Translations under genes and position numbers: made by a program
Assembly (NCBI GenBank): GCA_900767135.1
Contig: CAAFYU010000068.1
Span: 1-33,528, forward strand
Source of the DNA: Candidatus Gastranaerophilales bacterium
GTDB taxonomy: Bacteria > Cyanobacteriota > Vampirovibrionia > Gastranaerophilales > Gastranaerophilaceae
Direction: 5' to 3'
DNA length: 33,528 nucleotides
The notes under the pieces: model-generated
The model's database searches: none
Told to the model about the DNA's origin: nothing
What the model saw: the letters and a program-made list of their open reading frames with translations, nothing else
In this document: positions 1 to 7,723 of the stretch, piece by piece
Layout: the number at the start of each line of letters is the position of its first letter
How positions within the stretch are numbered: position 1 is the stretch's first letter

Positions 1-53
1 TTGTCGTCTGAATTAAGTTCTTTGTCAATTAATAATTGCATTTCGTTATCCAT
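1..53 (-). CDS. N-terminal start of an unidentified leftward gene (partial)
   Basis: An ATG at 53 opens a leftward frame that is still open at the window edge. It gives MDNEMQLLIDKELNSDD, 17 residues, too few to assign a family. There is no clear Shine-Dalgarno sequence. The start is supported indirectly: a TAGCAAA element lies 57 nt upstream, the same spacing as for two other leftward genes in the window. The short acidic start could suit a small regulatory protein such as an anti-sigma factor, but that is only a guess. Confidence 0.4.
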   Translation of the reverse strand, partial: MDNEMQLLIDKELNSDD

Positions 54-84
54 ATTAAGTATTAATTTTATTATGTTTGTAATA

Positions 85-110
85 ATACACGAGAAAAAAA
101 TTTTTTGCTA
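85..110 (-). promoter_or_regulatory. TAGCAAA-type promoter-like element
   Basis: Reading leftward, TAGCAAAAAATTTTTT begins at 110, 57 nt before the ATG at 53. TATTAT follows TAGCAA after 17 nt, so the two could be a -35/-10 pair. Similar elements sit before the leftward genes starting at 2019, 24099 and 26472. The promoter role is inferred from position and recurrence. Confidence 0.4.
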
Positions 111-179
111 GTGTCATGTGAAAAAATTTTACATAAAAAATTACCCAACTGTCGTTAGAAAAAATTTTTGTTTATTTTA

Positions 180-188
180 TGCTAAAAT
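180..188 (+). promoter_or_regulatory. extended -10 promoter of the thioredoxin-ccdA pair
   Basis: TGCTAAAAT is an extended -10 (TG-N-TAAAAT) placed about 7 nt before a likely start site near 195. The following bases, CTAAAATTGAACAA, recur exactly before glf at 16584-16597, which supports a promoter/start-site role. No good -35 is visible. Confidence 0.45.
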
Positions 189-209
189 TGAACAAGAAAG
201 GAGCCATTC

Positions 210-596
210 ATGAAGAAAAATATCATCATAATTTCACTAATTTTTGCAATACCTTTAATGCTCTATATGGCACTCACTGCCTCAAATTCAACCACTGCAA
301 AGACCTCTGAAACAGGTAAACCGCAAGTAGTAAAATTCACCTCTGCAATGTGTTTGGATTGTCAAACAATGAACAAAGTTTTTAAAGAAATTTTTCCAAA
401 ATACAATGGTAAAATTATCTTAACAGAAATTCAAGTTCAAGATAAAAATTCTTTCAGCGAAGAGCAAATAAAAAAATACAACGTAACCCTAGTTCCAACA
501 ATTGTTTTGCTTAACTCTGACGGCAGACAAGTTAAAAGAATTGAGGGTGCTATTCCAAAAGAGCAGATGGATAGATATTTACAGGAGCTAAAATAA
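210..596 (+). CDS. membrane-anchored/periplasmic thioredoxin-like protein
   Basis: A 128-residue thioredoxin-fold protein with an N-terminal hydrophobic segment (about residues 4-24) that is either a signal peptide or an anchor, so the domain should face the periplasm. The redox motif is CLDC (C48 and C51) and the cis-proline is P96 in TLVPT. AAAGGAG ends 6 nt before the ATG. The next gene starts inside the stop codon (TAATG) and encodes a CcdA/DsbD-type electron transporter, so the two probably form a thiol-reducing pair: the membrane protein passes electrons from cytoplasmic thioredoxin to this protein. The natural substrate (apocytochrome, disulfide isomerase or other) cannot be told from sequence. 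Confidence 0.88.
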   Translation: MKKNIIIISLIFAIPLMLYMALTASNSTTAKTSETGKPQVVKFTSAMCLDCQTMNKVFKEIFPKYNGKIILTEIQVQDKNSFSEEQIKKYNVTLVPTIVLLNSDGRQVKRIEGAIPKEQMDRYLQELK

Positions 597-1300
597 TGGA
601 AAACTACGTAACTTTATTTACCCAAAACGGAAGTTTGTTGTTACTTTTCGCTCTCTCTTTTTTCGGAGGATTAGTTGCATCAATTTCACCTTGTTCACTT
701 GCGATGCTTCCGATTATAATCGGTTATATCGGTGGATATTCCAAAGAAAAACCTCTTAAAACATTCCTACAAATGCTGTTTTTCGTATTCGGAACAGCTA
801 TTGTTTTTTCTATAATTGGAATAATTTGTGCAATAACAGGGAAAGTTTTCATATCTTTTGCGGGCGGATATTTCGGAATATTTCTTGCGGGAATTATTAT
901 GGTTATGGGTTTGAAACTTATGGGAATATTAGATTTCGAGCTTCCTGTAATGATTAAAGAAATGCCAAGGAATGAAGGTACAAACATTTATTTGTATCCG
1001 ATTTTGTTGGGTGGCGTTTTTGCTCTGGCAGGCACACCTTGCTCAACGCCTATTTTAGCAGGAATTATGGCGTTTGCCTCGCTTTCTGCGAGTATCGCAA
1101 ACGCAATCATAATGTTATTTTTATTCTCGCTTGGACAAGGTTTAATCCTTATTCTTGCAGGTTTTTTGACTTCTCATTTAAAAAATCACAACAGTTTTTA
1201 CAAATTTTCAGACTGGCTTTTGAAAATCAGTGGGGCACTTTTGGTTTTGGCAGCGATTTATATTTTTTATAAAATTTTTGCTCCATTGGTAATGGGGTAA
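596..1300 (+). CDS. ccdA: CcdA/DsbD-family transmembrane thiol-disulfide transporter
   Basis: A 234-residue inner-membrane protein with about six hydrophobic segments and the two cysteines expected of the CcdA/DsbD transmembrane domain: C33 in ISPCSLAMLP and C149 in AGTPCSTP. In this family the cysteines relay electrons from cytoplasmic thioredoxin to a periplasmic thioredoxin-like partner. Its length fits stand-alone CcdA rather than full-length DsbD, and the partner domain is the gene just upstream, whose stop overlaps this ATG by one base, implying translational coupling. The family assignment is firm; the symbol is by analogy, and cytochrome c maturation as the end use is not shown. Confidence 0.85.
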   Translation: MENYVTLFTQNGSLLLLFALSFFGGLVASISPCSLAMLPIIIGYIGGYSKEKPLKTFLQMLFFVFGTAIVFSIIGIICAITGKVFISFAGGYFGIFLAGIIMVMGLKLMGILDFELPVMIKEMPRNEGTNIYLYPILLGGVFALAGTPCSTPILAGIMAFASLSASIANAIIMLFLFSLGQGLILILAGFLTSHLKNHNSFYKFSDWLLKISGALLVLAAIYIFYKIFAPLVMG

Positions 1301-1307
1301 AGTGATA

Positions 1308-1330
1308 TTGTCAGGCAATGCCTGACCTAC
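1308..1330. repeat. small dispersed palindrome (TGCCTGACCTACC type)
   Basis: TTGTCAGGCAATGCCTGACC contains the inverted repeat TCAGGCA/TGCCTGA followed by CTACC. A diverged copy, GTCGGCATAGCAATGCCGAC followed by CTACC, lies at about 8759-8783 inside the extended leader of a prepilin gene. The common tail and palindromic core mark a dispersed repeat family. Confidence 0.6.
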
Positions 1331-1344
1331 CGTAACTAATTTTT

Positions 1345-1470
1345 TTAAGTGAATAGGTAAATAAGAAAATAAGTGAATAAGTGCGTTTCACTCACTTCGT
1401 TCGAAAAAATATTTTGTTGCGTAGCAACTGATACGAACTTATTCACCTATTCACTTATTATCTTATTTTC
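1345..1470. repeat. long palindromic intergenic repeat, copy 1
   Basis: The left arm holds short reiterations of the form AAGTGAATA/AAATAAG, and the right arm is close to their reverse complement, around a central block with short GC-richer palindromes such as GTTGCGTAGCAAC. A related element, with similar arms and a diverged centre, lies at 13650-13775. Here it sits between the convergent ends of ccdA and the gene at 1528, where the hairpin could end transcription from both sides. No transposase or target-site duplication is visible. Confidence 0.75.
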
Positions 1471-1527
1471 TTTTATAGAACCTTAGTAATCTAGTAACTT
1501 TCGCTTAGCTACTAGCCGCATTTAAGC

Positions 1528-2019
1528 CTACTCTACGCAATCAATAGTTCTAACTGTCTTTGTCGGGAAAGGAATTGTATTAACATAGGTTCTTGAAATA
1601 CGTCCATTTACATCTTTATCAACAATTAGACGTGGGAAATCAAGTTTAGGAGTAACAGTAGTTCGGCTACAACCGATAGTTTGGCCAAATCTGTTAAATT
1701 TCTCAAAATGTCTGCGTATTATTTTAGAGAACTTATTTGCAGAACTTGGCCCAAAACCGATACCTCTTTCATATCTGTCAGAACTTGAAACCAAATTCCC
1801 AGACTTATCAAAAGTATCAATTCGAGTTACAGTTGAACGGGCACTTTGAGAAGGCGTAAACCTTTTTGTTCTCACAACATCTTTTGTCTTTGCATTAACT
1901 GTTGTAAAAAATTTTTGTCCATTTTTATTTGTTTTTACAAATGTTTGCAAACCGCTTTTTGATGTTTTTCCAATTTGTGAACCTAAATCATTTCCAAATT
2001 TCATTCCTAATATTTTCAT
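1528..2019 (-). CDS. hypothetical protein, lineage-specific
   Basis: I do not recognise this 163-residue protein. It is basic and rich in Thr, Ser and Lys, with no obvious signal peptide or membrane segment. The middle has a periodic look (TRIDTFDKSGNLVSSSDRYE), reminiscent of short beta-strand hairpin repeats. There are two cysteines, near residues 117 and 161. The start at 2019 is preceded by AAGGAAAGG and by a TAGCAAA element 58 nt upstream. It is monocistronic, convergent with ccdA and divergent from ribH. Confidence 0.65.
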   Translation of the reverse strand: MKILGMKFGNDLGSQIGKTSKSGLQTFVKTNKNGQKFFTTVNAKTKDVVRTKRFTPSQSARSTVTRIDTFDKSGNLVSSSDRYERGIGFGPSSANKFSKIIRRHFEKFNRFGQTIGCSRTTVTPKLDFPRLIVDKDVNGRISRTYVNTIPFPTKTVRTIDCVE

Positions 2020-2051
2020 TTTTTCCTTTCCTTCTTTTCTTTTTTCTTTCT

Positions 2052-2077
2052 AAAACATGTAAAAAAATTTTTTGCTA
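2052..2077 (-). promoter_or_regulatory. TAGCAAA-type promoter-like element
   Basis: Reading leftward, TAGCAAAAAATTTTTTT begins at 2077, 58 nt before the ATG at 2019. It is almost identical to the element at 85-110. No strong standard -35/-10 pair was seen for this gene, so this may be its promoter. Confidence 0.4.
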
Positions 2078-2113
2078 CCTCTTGCACAAATCGTGATATA
2101 TCTTTACGTAAGG

Positions 2114-2142
2114 TTGTAAAAAAGACCAATATATCGTATAAT
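2114..2142 (+). promoter_or_regulatory. promoter of the ribH-murQ-gpsA-ricT operon
   Basis: TTGTAA (2114-2119), a 17-nt spacer and TATAAT (2137-2142). The predicted start near 2149 leaves a leader of only about 13 nt, which carries the Shine-Dalgarno AAAGGAG. There is no room for an FMN riboswitch. Confidence 0.75.
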
Positions 2143-2161
2143 ATGCACAAAGGAGAGAAAA

Positions 2162-2623
2162 ATGAAAACTTTTGAAGGACAACTGGTTGCAGGTAGCGAA
2201 AAATTCTGTATTATATTATCAAGATTTAATGACTTTATAGGTTCAAAACTTTTGTCTGGTGCAATTGATGAACTCAGACGTCATGGCGTTTTAGAAGATA
2301 ATATTGATGTTGTTAGAGTTCCGGGGGCTTTTGAAATCCCGCTTACAGCATTGAAATTTGCCAAAACCGGTAAATATAATGCAATAATTACTCTTGGGGC
2401 TGTAATAAAAGGTTCAACTTCGCACTATGATTATGTTTGTGCAGAAGTTTCAAAAGGTGTTGCACAAGTTAGCTTGCAAACAGAAGTTCCGGTAATTTTC
2501 GGGGTATTAACAACCGACAATATAGAACAAGCAATTGAAAGAGCCGGCACAAAGGCAGGAAATAAAGGCTCTGACGCTGCGAAAGCCGCTATTGAAATGG
2601 CAAATCTTTTAAAATCAGTTTAG
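2162..2623 (+). CDS. ribH: 6,7-dimethyl-8-ribityllumazine synthase
   Basis: Joins 5-amino-6-ribitylaminouracil and 3,4-dihydroxy-2-butanone 4-phosphate in the penultimate step of riboflavin synthesis; cytoplasmic, usually a pentamer or a 60-subunit shell. The 153-residue length is typical. Family motifs are present in order: SRFN near residue 21, PGAFEIP, GAVIKGSTSHYDYVC with the likely catalytic His88, and FGVLTTDNIEQA with the AGTKAGNKG phosphate-binding segment. AAAGGAG lies just before the ATG. It is the first gene of a four-gene operon and is separated from other rib genes, which are not in the window. Confidence 0.96.
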   Translation: MKTFEGQLVAGSEKFCIILSRFNDFIGSKLLSGAIDELRRHGVLEDNIDVVRVPGAFEIPLTALKFAKTGKYNAIITLGAVIKGSTSHYDYVCAEVSKGVAQVSLQTEVPVIFGVLTTDNIEQAIERAGTKAGNKGSDAAKAAIEMANLLKSV

Positions 2624-2665
2624 TGTTTATTGGAATGTGCATTCGCACAAGGAAAGGGTAAAATT

Positions 2666-3559
2666 ATGAGTGAAGTGATTACCGAGTACAGAAACGAGAA
2701 TACGAAAAACATAGATATTCTATCTACTGTTGAAATGGTTAGAAAAATGAACGAGGAAGACAAACTCGTCGCCCTTGCCGTAGAAGAAGAAACAGAACAC
2801 ATTGCAGAAGCAATAGATTTGATTGCAAAACAATTTTTAAAAGGCGGAAAACTTTTTTATTTTGGAGCCGGAACATCAGGTAGACTTGGAGTTTTAGATG
2901 CTTCAGAATGTCCTCCAACATTTAGCGTTTCACCTGATATGGTTCAAGGAATTATTGCAGGTGGCGACAAAGCATTTAGAACAGCAGTGGAAGGTGCAGA
3001 GGATAACTTTGACTTAGGTTATGAAGATGCAAACGTTTTGACAGAAGAAGATGTTGCAGTTGTAATTTCTGCAAGCGGAAACCCTAAATATATCCAAGGA
3101 GTTTTGCAAAGAGCAGAAGACGTAAACTGCAAAACAATCGGAATTACTTGTAACTCAAAAGGTAAAATTGCAGAGGACGCAGGACTTGTTATTTGTGCAG
3201 AAGTTGGGCCGGAAGTTATTGCAGGCTCTTCAAGACTCAAAGCCGGAACGGCAACAAAAATGATTTTGAATATGTTGACAACAGGTTCAATGATTAAAAT
3301 CGGTAAAACATACGAAAACTTTATGATTGACCTTAAAGCAACAAATGAAAAACTTAAAGACAGAGCAATCAGAATTGTAGCAGAAATTGCTAAAACCCAA
3401 CACAGTGTCGCACTTTCAACATTATTGAAATGTAACTGGGAAATTAAGACGGCAATTACAATGATTTTGATGGGACTTAACGCAGAAAACGCTCGCATAG
3501 AGCTAAAAAGACATGGTGGTGTCCTTCGAAAACTATTGAACAATTATCAGGCGGTATAA
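2666..3559 (+). CDS. murQ: N-acetylmuramic acid 6-phosphate etherase
   Basis: Removes D-lactate from MurNAc-6-phosphate to give GlcNAc-6-phosphate, a cytoplasmic step in recycling of peptidoglycan sugars. The protein is 297 residues, the usual size, with an SIS sugar-isomerase domain. Signature stretches are GAGTSGRLGVLDASECPP, SASGNPKYI and SSRLKAGTATKMILNMLTTG. The frame opens earlier, at 2630, but the ATG at 2666 is preferred because GGAAAGGG ends 7 nt before it and the protein then begins like the family. It lies 42 nt after ribH and 10 nt before gpsA. No MurNAc kinase is nearby. Confidence 0.95.
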   Translation: MSEVITEYRNENTKNIDILSTVEMVRKMNEEDKLVALAVEEETEHIAEAIDLIAKQFLKGGKLFYFGAGTSGRLGVLDASECPPTFSVSPDMVQGIIAGGDKAFRTAVEGAEDNFDLGYEDANVLTEEDVAVVISASGNPKYIQGVLQRAEDVNCKTIGITCNSKGKIAEDAGLVICAEVGPEVIAGSSRLKAGTATKMILNMLTTGSMIKIGKTYENFMIDLKATNEKLKDRAIRIVAEIAKTQHSVALSTLLKCNWEIKTAITMILMGLNAENARIELKRHGGVLRKLLNNYQAV

Positions 3560-3569
3560 AGGAGAGATT

Positions 3570-4571
3570 ATGAAATTAACAGTACTTGGAGCAGGTTGTT
3601 GGGGATTGACCCTTGCATGGCTTTTAACAAATAATTTTGATGAGATTACAGTTTGGGGTAGAGAACAAGACATCTCTGACGATTTGCGTGTAAACAAACA
3701 CACATCAAAACCGCTTGAAGTTCAACTTGACAGCAAGGTTGAAATTTCATCAAATCTAAAAGAAGCTATTTCTGACGCAGACATTATCTTGTCAGTTATC
3801 GCAACATCAGGGACACGTGACGTTTGCGAAAAACTTAAAGAAGCAGGAATTAAATCTGAGCAAATTTTGGTAAACGCTTCAAAAGGGATTGAAGTTCCGT
3901 CATTGATGAGAATGTCCGAAGTTATCAAAGAAGTTTTACCGGAGCAAAAACTTGCAATTCTATCAGGTCCAACTCTTGCAAAAGAAGTATTAGCAGGGCT
4001 TCCAACCGCTGCATCTGTGGCTTGCGAAGATATTAAAATTGCAGAATTCGTTCAAAAAGCAATGAATGTTCCTTCAAAATTCAGACTTTACACAAACACA
4101 GACGTAATCGGTGTAGAACTTGGTGGTTCATTGAAAAACGTTATCGCTATCGCATCAGGCTTTGCACACACAATGGGCTTGGGCGACAACTGTGCCGGAA
4201 CCCTTTTGACTCGTGGAATGGCAGAAATCGTTCGTGTTAGTATCACACTCGGGGCAAATCCTTCTACATTATACGGTTTGTCTGGTATGGGCGACTTGAT
4301 TGCGACTTGTTCAAGCCCAATGTCAAGAAACTACACAGTAGGCTCAATGCTTGCGAAAGGCAAGAAAATTAACGATATTCTTGCAGAACTCGGCTCTGTT
4401 GCAGAAGGTGTAAAAACTTCAAAAGCAATTTGTGAACTTGCAAAAAAACTTGATATCGAAGTTCCAGTATCAAACGCAATCTATGAGGCAGTTTACACAG
4501 ATATTACCCCACAAGCATTGCTTGAAAAACTCATGAACAGAAAGTTAAAAGAAGAAGAAAGATATGTTTAA
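3570..4571 (+). CDS. gpsA: glycerol-3-phosphate dehydrogenase (NAD(P)+)
   Basis: Reduces dihydroxyacetone phosphate to sn-glycerol 3-phosphate, the backbone of phospholipids; cytoplasmic. The 333-residue protein starts with the Rossmann motif GAGCWG and contains the typical GPTLAKE segment, the catalytic region GVELGGSLKNVIAIA, and the C-terminal signature GLSGMGDLIATCSS with SRNY. AAAGGAG precedes the ATG. The last 8 bases overlap the start of ricT, so the two genes are likely translated in a coupled way. Confidence 0.96.
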   Translation: MKLTVLGAGCWGLTLAWLLTNNFDEITVWGREQDISDDLRVNKHTSKPLEVQLDSKVEISSNLKEAISDADIILSVIATSGTRDVCEKLKEAGIKSEQILVNASKGIEVPSLMRMSEVIKEVLPEQKLAILSGPTLAKEVLAGLPTAASVACEDIKIAEFVQKAMNVPSKFRLYTNTDVIGVELGGSLKNVIAIASGFAHTMGLGDNCAGTLLTRGMAEIVRVSITLGANPSTLYGLSGMGDLIATCSSPMSRNYTVGSMLAKGKKINDILAELGSVAEGVKTSKAICELAKKLDIEVPVSNAIYEAVYTDITPQALLEKLMNRKLKEEERYV

Positions 4572-5487
4572 GTTTGCCGTAAAATATTTGAAAAACACAT
4601 TTTACCCTTTGAATGTACCGGAAACAATCCACATTGAAGACGGTCAAATGGTGCTTGTCAGAACAGAAAAGGGTGAAGAAGCTTTGAAGGCTTTTATCGT
4701 AAATTCTAAAATAGAAAAACTTTGGGAGCACTCAAAAAACAAGCCTGAACCCTTCCACGTTATCAGAACACTTTCTCAACGAGACTTGCAAACCCTTGAC
4801 GATATCAAAAAAGAGGAAGTGCAATCGTTTTTCAAATGCCAAGCTCTTGTTCAACAACACAAATTGAGTATGAATTTGGTTCAATGCCGAATTACATTCG
4901 ACAGACGCAAAATAACTTTCTACTACACAGCTCCGGAAAGAGTTGATTTTAGATCTCTTTTAAAAGATTTGACACAAGTTTTCACAAGAGTGAGAATTGA
5001 TCTTCGTCATATAGGCGTGCGAGATGAAACCTCTATTTTAGAAGGTTGTGGAGTATGCGGAAGACCGTTCTGCTGTTCTAGCTTTTTAAGAAAATTTGCG
5101 ACTATAAACGTAAAACTTGCAAAAGATCAGGGAATGCCGATTGCTCCGGGGAAAATTTCCGGAACTTGCGGGCGTTTATTATGTTGCTTGACTTACGAAT
5201 ACTCAAACTATATCGACGCTGCAAAGGGAATGCCACCAGTCGGTTCATCTGTAATGACTCCTGACGGACTCGGAAAGGTTTGCTATTTGCAGTTTATGAG
5301 CGGAAAAGTAGCTGTCAAAATGGAAGATGGCAAAACAAAAGAATTTTTCAAAAACGATATCGAAATGGTTGATGCAGATGTCAATGTAGAAATCGATGTT
5401 CCGGTAATGAACACTTACACTGACGATAACAATATTGATATTAAACAGCTAGAAGACGACAGAAACAGCTCTACGGGTAATGTCTAA
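4564..5487 (+). CDS. ricT: PSP1-domain protein, RicT (YaaT)-like
   Basis: A 307-residue protein with a PSP1 C-terminal domain. Two cysteine clusters stand out, GCGVCGRPFCC (C162, C165, C170, C171) and GTCGRLLCC (C202, C207, C208). In Bacillus subtilis RicT joins RicA and RicF in an Fe-S-bearing complex that affects RNase Y and RNA maturation; the same role here is inferred. The tail after about residue 270 is acidic and low in complexity. It overlaps gpsA by 8 bases and is the last gene of the operon, followed by a terminator-like hairpin. Confidence 0.87.
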   Translation: MFKFAVKYLKNTFYPLNVPETIHIEDGQMVLVRTEKGEEALKAFIVNSKIEKLWEHSKNKPEPFHVIRTLSQRDLQTLDDIKKEEVQSFFKCQALVQQHKLSMNLVQCRITFDRRKITFYYTAPERVDFRSLLKDLTQVFTRVRIDLRHIGVRDETSILEGCGVCGRPFCCSSFLRKFATINVKLAKDQGMPIAPGKISGTCGRLLCCLTYEYSNYIDAAKGMPPVGSSVMTPDGLGKVCYLQFMSGKVAVKMEDGKTKEFFKNDIEMVDADVNVEIDVPVMNTYTDDNNIDIKQLEDDRNSSTGNV

Positions 5488-5514
5488 TTCCCATCTTGAT
5501 TGGAAGTTTTTTTT
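5488..5514 (+). terminator. terminator of the ribH-ricT operon
   Basis: Directly after the ricT stop codon, TTCCCA and TTGGAA can pair (one mismatch) around a 6-nt loop, followed by G and eight T residues. The stem is short but the T run is long. Confidence 0.55.
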
Positions 5515-5529
5515 GATGTAATAACACTC

Positions 5530-5551
5530 AAAAGCATTGATAATGGCTTTT
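5530..5551 (-). terminator. probable terminator of tRNA-Leu
   Basis: AAAAGC and GCTTTT form an inverted repeat about 45 nt past the 3' end of the leftward tRNA; reading leftward the stem ends in TTTT. It is a weak hairpin. Confidence 0.35.
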
Positions 5552-5597
5552 TCACCGATAGATGCTAAGACATTTTCAACTAAACTTTTAAACAAAA

Positions 5598-5679
5598 TGT
5601 CGGAGAAGGGGCTCGAACCCTCAAAGATTTCTCCATACGCACCTGAAACGTACGTGTCTACCAGTTCCACCACTCCGAC
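5598..5679 (-). tRNA. tRNA-Leu (anticodon CAG)
   Basis: Read leftward, an 82-nt class II tRNA folds. The acceptor stem is GTCGGAG/CTCCGAC with discriminator A, the D-arm contains GGTAGAC, and the anticodon stem TACGT/GCGTA encloses the loop TTCAGGT with anticodon CAG (leucine, codon CUG). A long variable arm follows, as expected for leucine, then GAGGG-TTCGAGC-CCCTT as the T arm. CCA is not encoded. The first 11 nt of the tRNA and the sequence before it are repeated in tandem upstream. Confidence 0.93.
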
Positions 5680-6143
5680 AAATCGGTCCATTATTCAATT
5701 TTCACTACGACTGTCGGGTTACAATGTGGTGGAAGTGCTTCACACCCTCTCAGAAAACGTGACATTGAGTCACCTTTTCTTCGGCAGAGTACCACTCCGA
5801 CAAATCAGTTCATTATTCAATTTTCACGATGACTGTCGGGTTTCAATGTGGTGGAAGTGCTTCACACCCTCTCAGAAAACGTGACATTAAGTCACCTTTT
5901 CTTCGGCAGAGTACCACTCCGACAAATCGGTCCATTATTCAATTTTCACTACGACTGTCGGGTTACAATGTGGTGGAAGTGCTTCGCACCCTCTCAGAAA
6001 ACGTGACATTGAGTCACCTTTTCTTTCTTGGTTGTTCGCCTTTTACGGGTCTACGGCTCTGCTCGCCTTGTGTGACAAGCCGACACCAGCCTTCGCCCTT
6101 AGCTCACAATCCGCTCGGCAGAGTACCACTCCGACAAATCAGT
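5671..6143. repeat. tandem 122-bp repeat overlapping the 5' end of tRNA-Leu
   Basis: The anchor CACTCCGACAAATC occurs at 5671, 5793, 5915 and 6127. The first two steps are exactly 122 bp; the third is 212 bp because the third unit carries a GC-richer insertion of about 90 bp (roughly 6023-6112). Units differ by only a few bases. Each contains the first 11 bases of tRNA-Leu, its upstream region, and a hairpin GTGAC-ATTGA-GTCAC flanked by AAAA and TTTT that resembles a terminator on either strand. Because 122 is not a multiple of 3, the short frames crossing the array are not a repeated protein. It fills the gap between tRNA-Leu and the convergent end of pgi. Confidence 0.9.
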
Positions 6144-6219
6144 TTTTATATTACATAAGAATTAGATCTTTTTCAAGCTCTAATTTTGCTTTTCTCATAA
6201 AAACTTTAAACAGTTACAC

Positions 6220-7608
6220 TTATACAACCGACATTTTTTCTTTTAGAGTTTGTGCAGATTCTTCGTAACCCATTCTACCCATCAAAGCGTAGGTATAATT
6301 TTTTGCTTGCTCAACACCAGGTTGATTAAATGTATTAATATTATACAATTCTCCTGCGATTGCTGTTTGCACCTCTAACATATACAAAAGTTGTGCAACA
6401 TTATATCCATCAACTCTATCCAAAGTAATTGTAATTGTTGGTCTGTTATAATCCGCCAAAGCAACCCTTGTTGAGTCCGCTTCCGCATTAATTAGCTGGT
6501 TAATCGTTTTTCCGCCAAGGTATCCGATTCCTGTGTATTCAAAAATATTTGGAATTTCCAACGTATTATCAAATTCTCCAACTCGAATAAAATTTATAAC
6601 TTTGTCATTTGGACCTTCATTATATAACTGAATTTGCGAATGCTGATCAGTAGCTCCAAGAGCCTTTATAGGAGTTGGGCCTACATGAACATCATTCCCG
6701 TTTTTGTCCTTATTTTTCCCCAAAGATTCAGCCCAAAGCTGAACATACCAATCTGAAACATACTTTAAACGACTAGAATATGGCATCATTACAGACAAAT
6801 TTTTACCTTTTTCAATATCCATCAAATAATGAATTAGTGCATTTTGAGCCGCAATATTTTCAAAAACATCGGTATTCTTCAACGCTAAATCCATATCCTT
6901 AATACCATTCATAATCTCATCAATATCAATTCCGACAAGTGCAAGCGGTACAAGCCCTACCGCAGAAAAAACCGAAAACCTTCCACCTACATCATCTGGA
7001 ACTACGAAAGTCTTATAGCCCTCTTGTTCTGCTATCTGTCTTAGAATTCCTGTTTTTTTATCAGTTGTCGCAACAATATTATATCTGTAATTTGCCCCAA
7101 GCTCTTGTTCGAGAATATTTTTCACAATCATAAATTGTGACATAGTTTCCGCCGTAGAACCTGATTTCGTAATGACATTTACCAATGTCTTACTCAAATC
7201 CAATGTATTAAGCAACCCTACCATTGTGTCAGGATCAATATTATCCAAAAAGAAAAGTCTTGGAAGTCCATTGCGTTGTTCCTCTGACAACAAATTCCAA
7301 TAAGGTTTCAAAAGAGCTTCAGACATTGCTAACCCACCGAGAGCAGAACCTCCTATGCCCAACACCAAAACATTTTCAAATCGACCTTGCACCATAGAAG
7401 CATATTCTTTTACATACCAAAGAGTTTCTTCATTATAGCCTAAATTTAACCACTGTAACCACTGACCTGGCTTATCTTTTCGTTTGTTCAAATCAGATAT
7501 AATATTAGCGATAGTTTCTTTGTACTGCTCAAACTTTTCTTTAATATTTAATCCGTTTTCACTCCCGATTACCATCTCATCAGCACTACGGTAGTCTAAT
7601 TTCAGCAT
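6220..7608 (-). CDS. pgi: glucose-6-phosphate isomerase
   Basis: Interconverts glucose 6-phosphate and fructose 6-phosphate in glycolysis and gluconeogenesis; cytoplasmic. The protein is 462 residues, close to the shorter bacterial form. Recognisable parts are GIGGSALGG, the sugar-phosphate-binding TKSGSTAET, GGRFSVFSAVGL, the family signature QLWAESLGK and GATDQHSQIQLYNEGP. AAAGGGG lies just before the ATG. It stands alone with its own promoter, and the tandem repeat array follows its stop codon. Confidence 0.96.
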   Translation of the reverse strand: MLKLDYRSADEMVIGSENGLNIKEKFEQYKETIANIISDLNKRKDKPGQWLQWLNLGYNEETLWYVKEYASMVQGRFENVLVLGIGGSALGGLAMSEALLKPYWNLLSEEQRNGLPRLFFLDNIDPDTMVGLLNTLDLSKTLVNVITKSGSTAETMSQFMIVKNILEQELGANYRYNIVATTDKKTGILRQIAEQEGYKTFVVPDDVGGRFSVFSAVGLVPLALVGIDIDEIMNGIKDMDLALKNTDVFENIAAQNALIHYLMDIEKGKNLSVMMPYSSRLKYVSDWYVQLWAESLGKNKDKNGNDVHVGPTPIKALGATDQHSQIQLYNEGPNDKVINFIRVGEFDNTLEIPNIFEYTGIGYLGGKTINQLINAEADSTRVALADYNRPTITITLDRVDGYNVAQLLYMLEVQTAIAGELYNINTFNQPGVEQAKNYTYALMGRMGYEESAQTLKEKMSVV

Positions 7609-7668
7609 TTGTTACCCCTTTATGTAAATCTCGTCCTCTCATTAACATAGAATAAACTTTATACATAT

Positions 7669-7696
7669 ATTATATACGCAAAAGAATGGATTACAA
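7669..7696 (-). promoter_or_regulatory. promoter of pgi
   Basis: Reading leftward: TTGTAA (7696-7691), a 16-nt spacer and TATAAT (7674-7669), giving a leader of about 54 nt before the pgi ATG. Confidence 0.6.
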
Positions 7697-7723
7697 TTGA
7701 TTTTAGGATATATTAATAATTAT

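Noticed and set aside
2100..2161. FMN riboswitch before ribH
   Set aside because: The predicted leader is only about 13 nt and the RFN-element landmarks are missing.
3019..3543. Long leftward frame opposite murQ
   Set aside because: It is a shadow of the clearly homologous murQ, with no ribosome site of its own.
5671..6143. CRISPR-like array
   Set aside because: The whole 122-bp unit is repeated without unique spacers, and the anchor is a tRNA fragment; no cas genes are near.
5537..6268. Several rightward frames across the tRNA-Leu and tandem repeat region
   Set aside because: They run antisense through the tRNA and the 122-bp array; the period is not a multiple of three and there are no ribosome sites, so they are by-products of the repeats.
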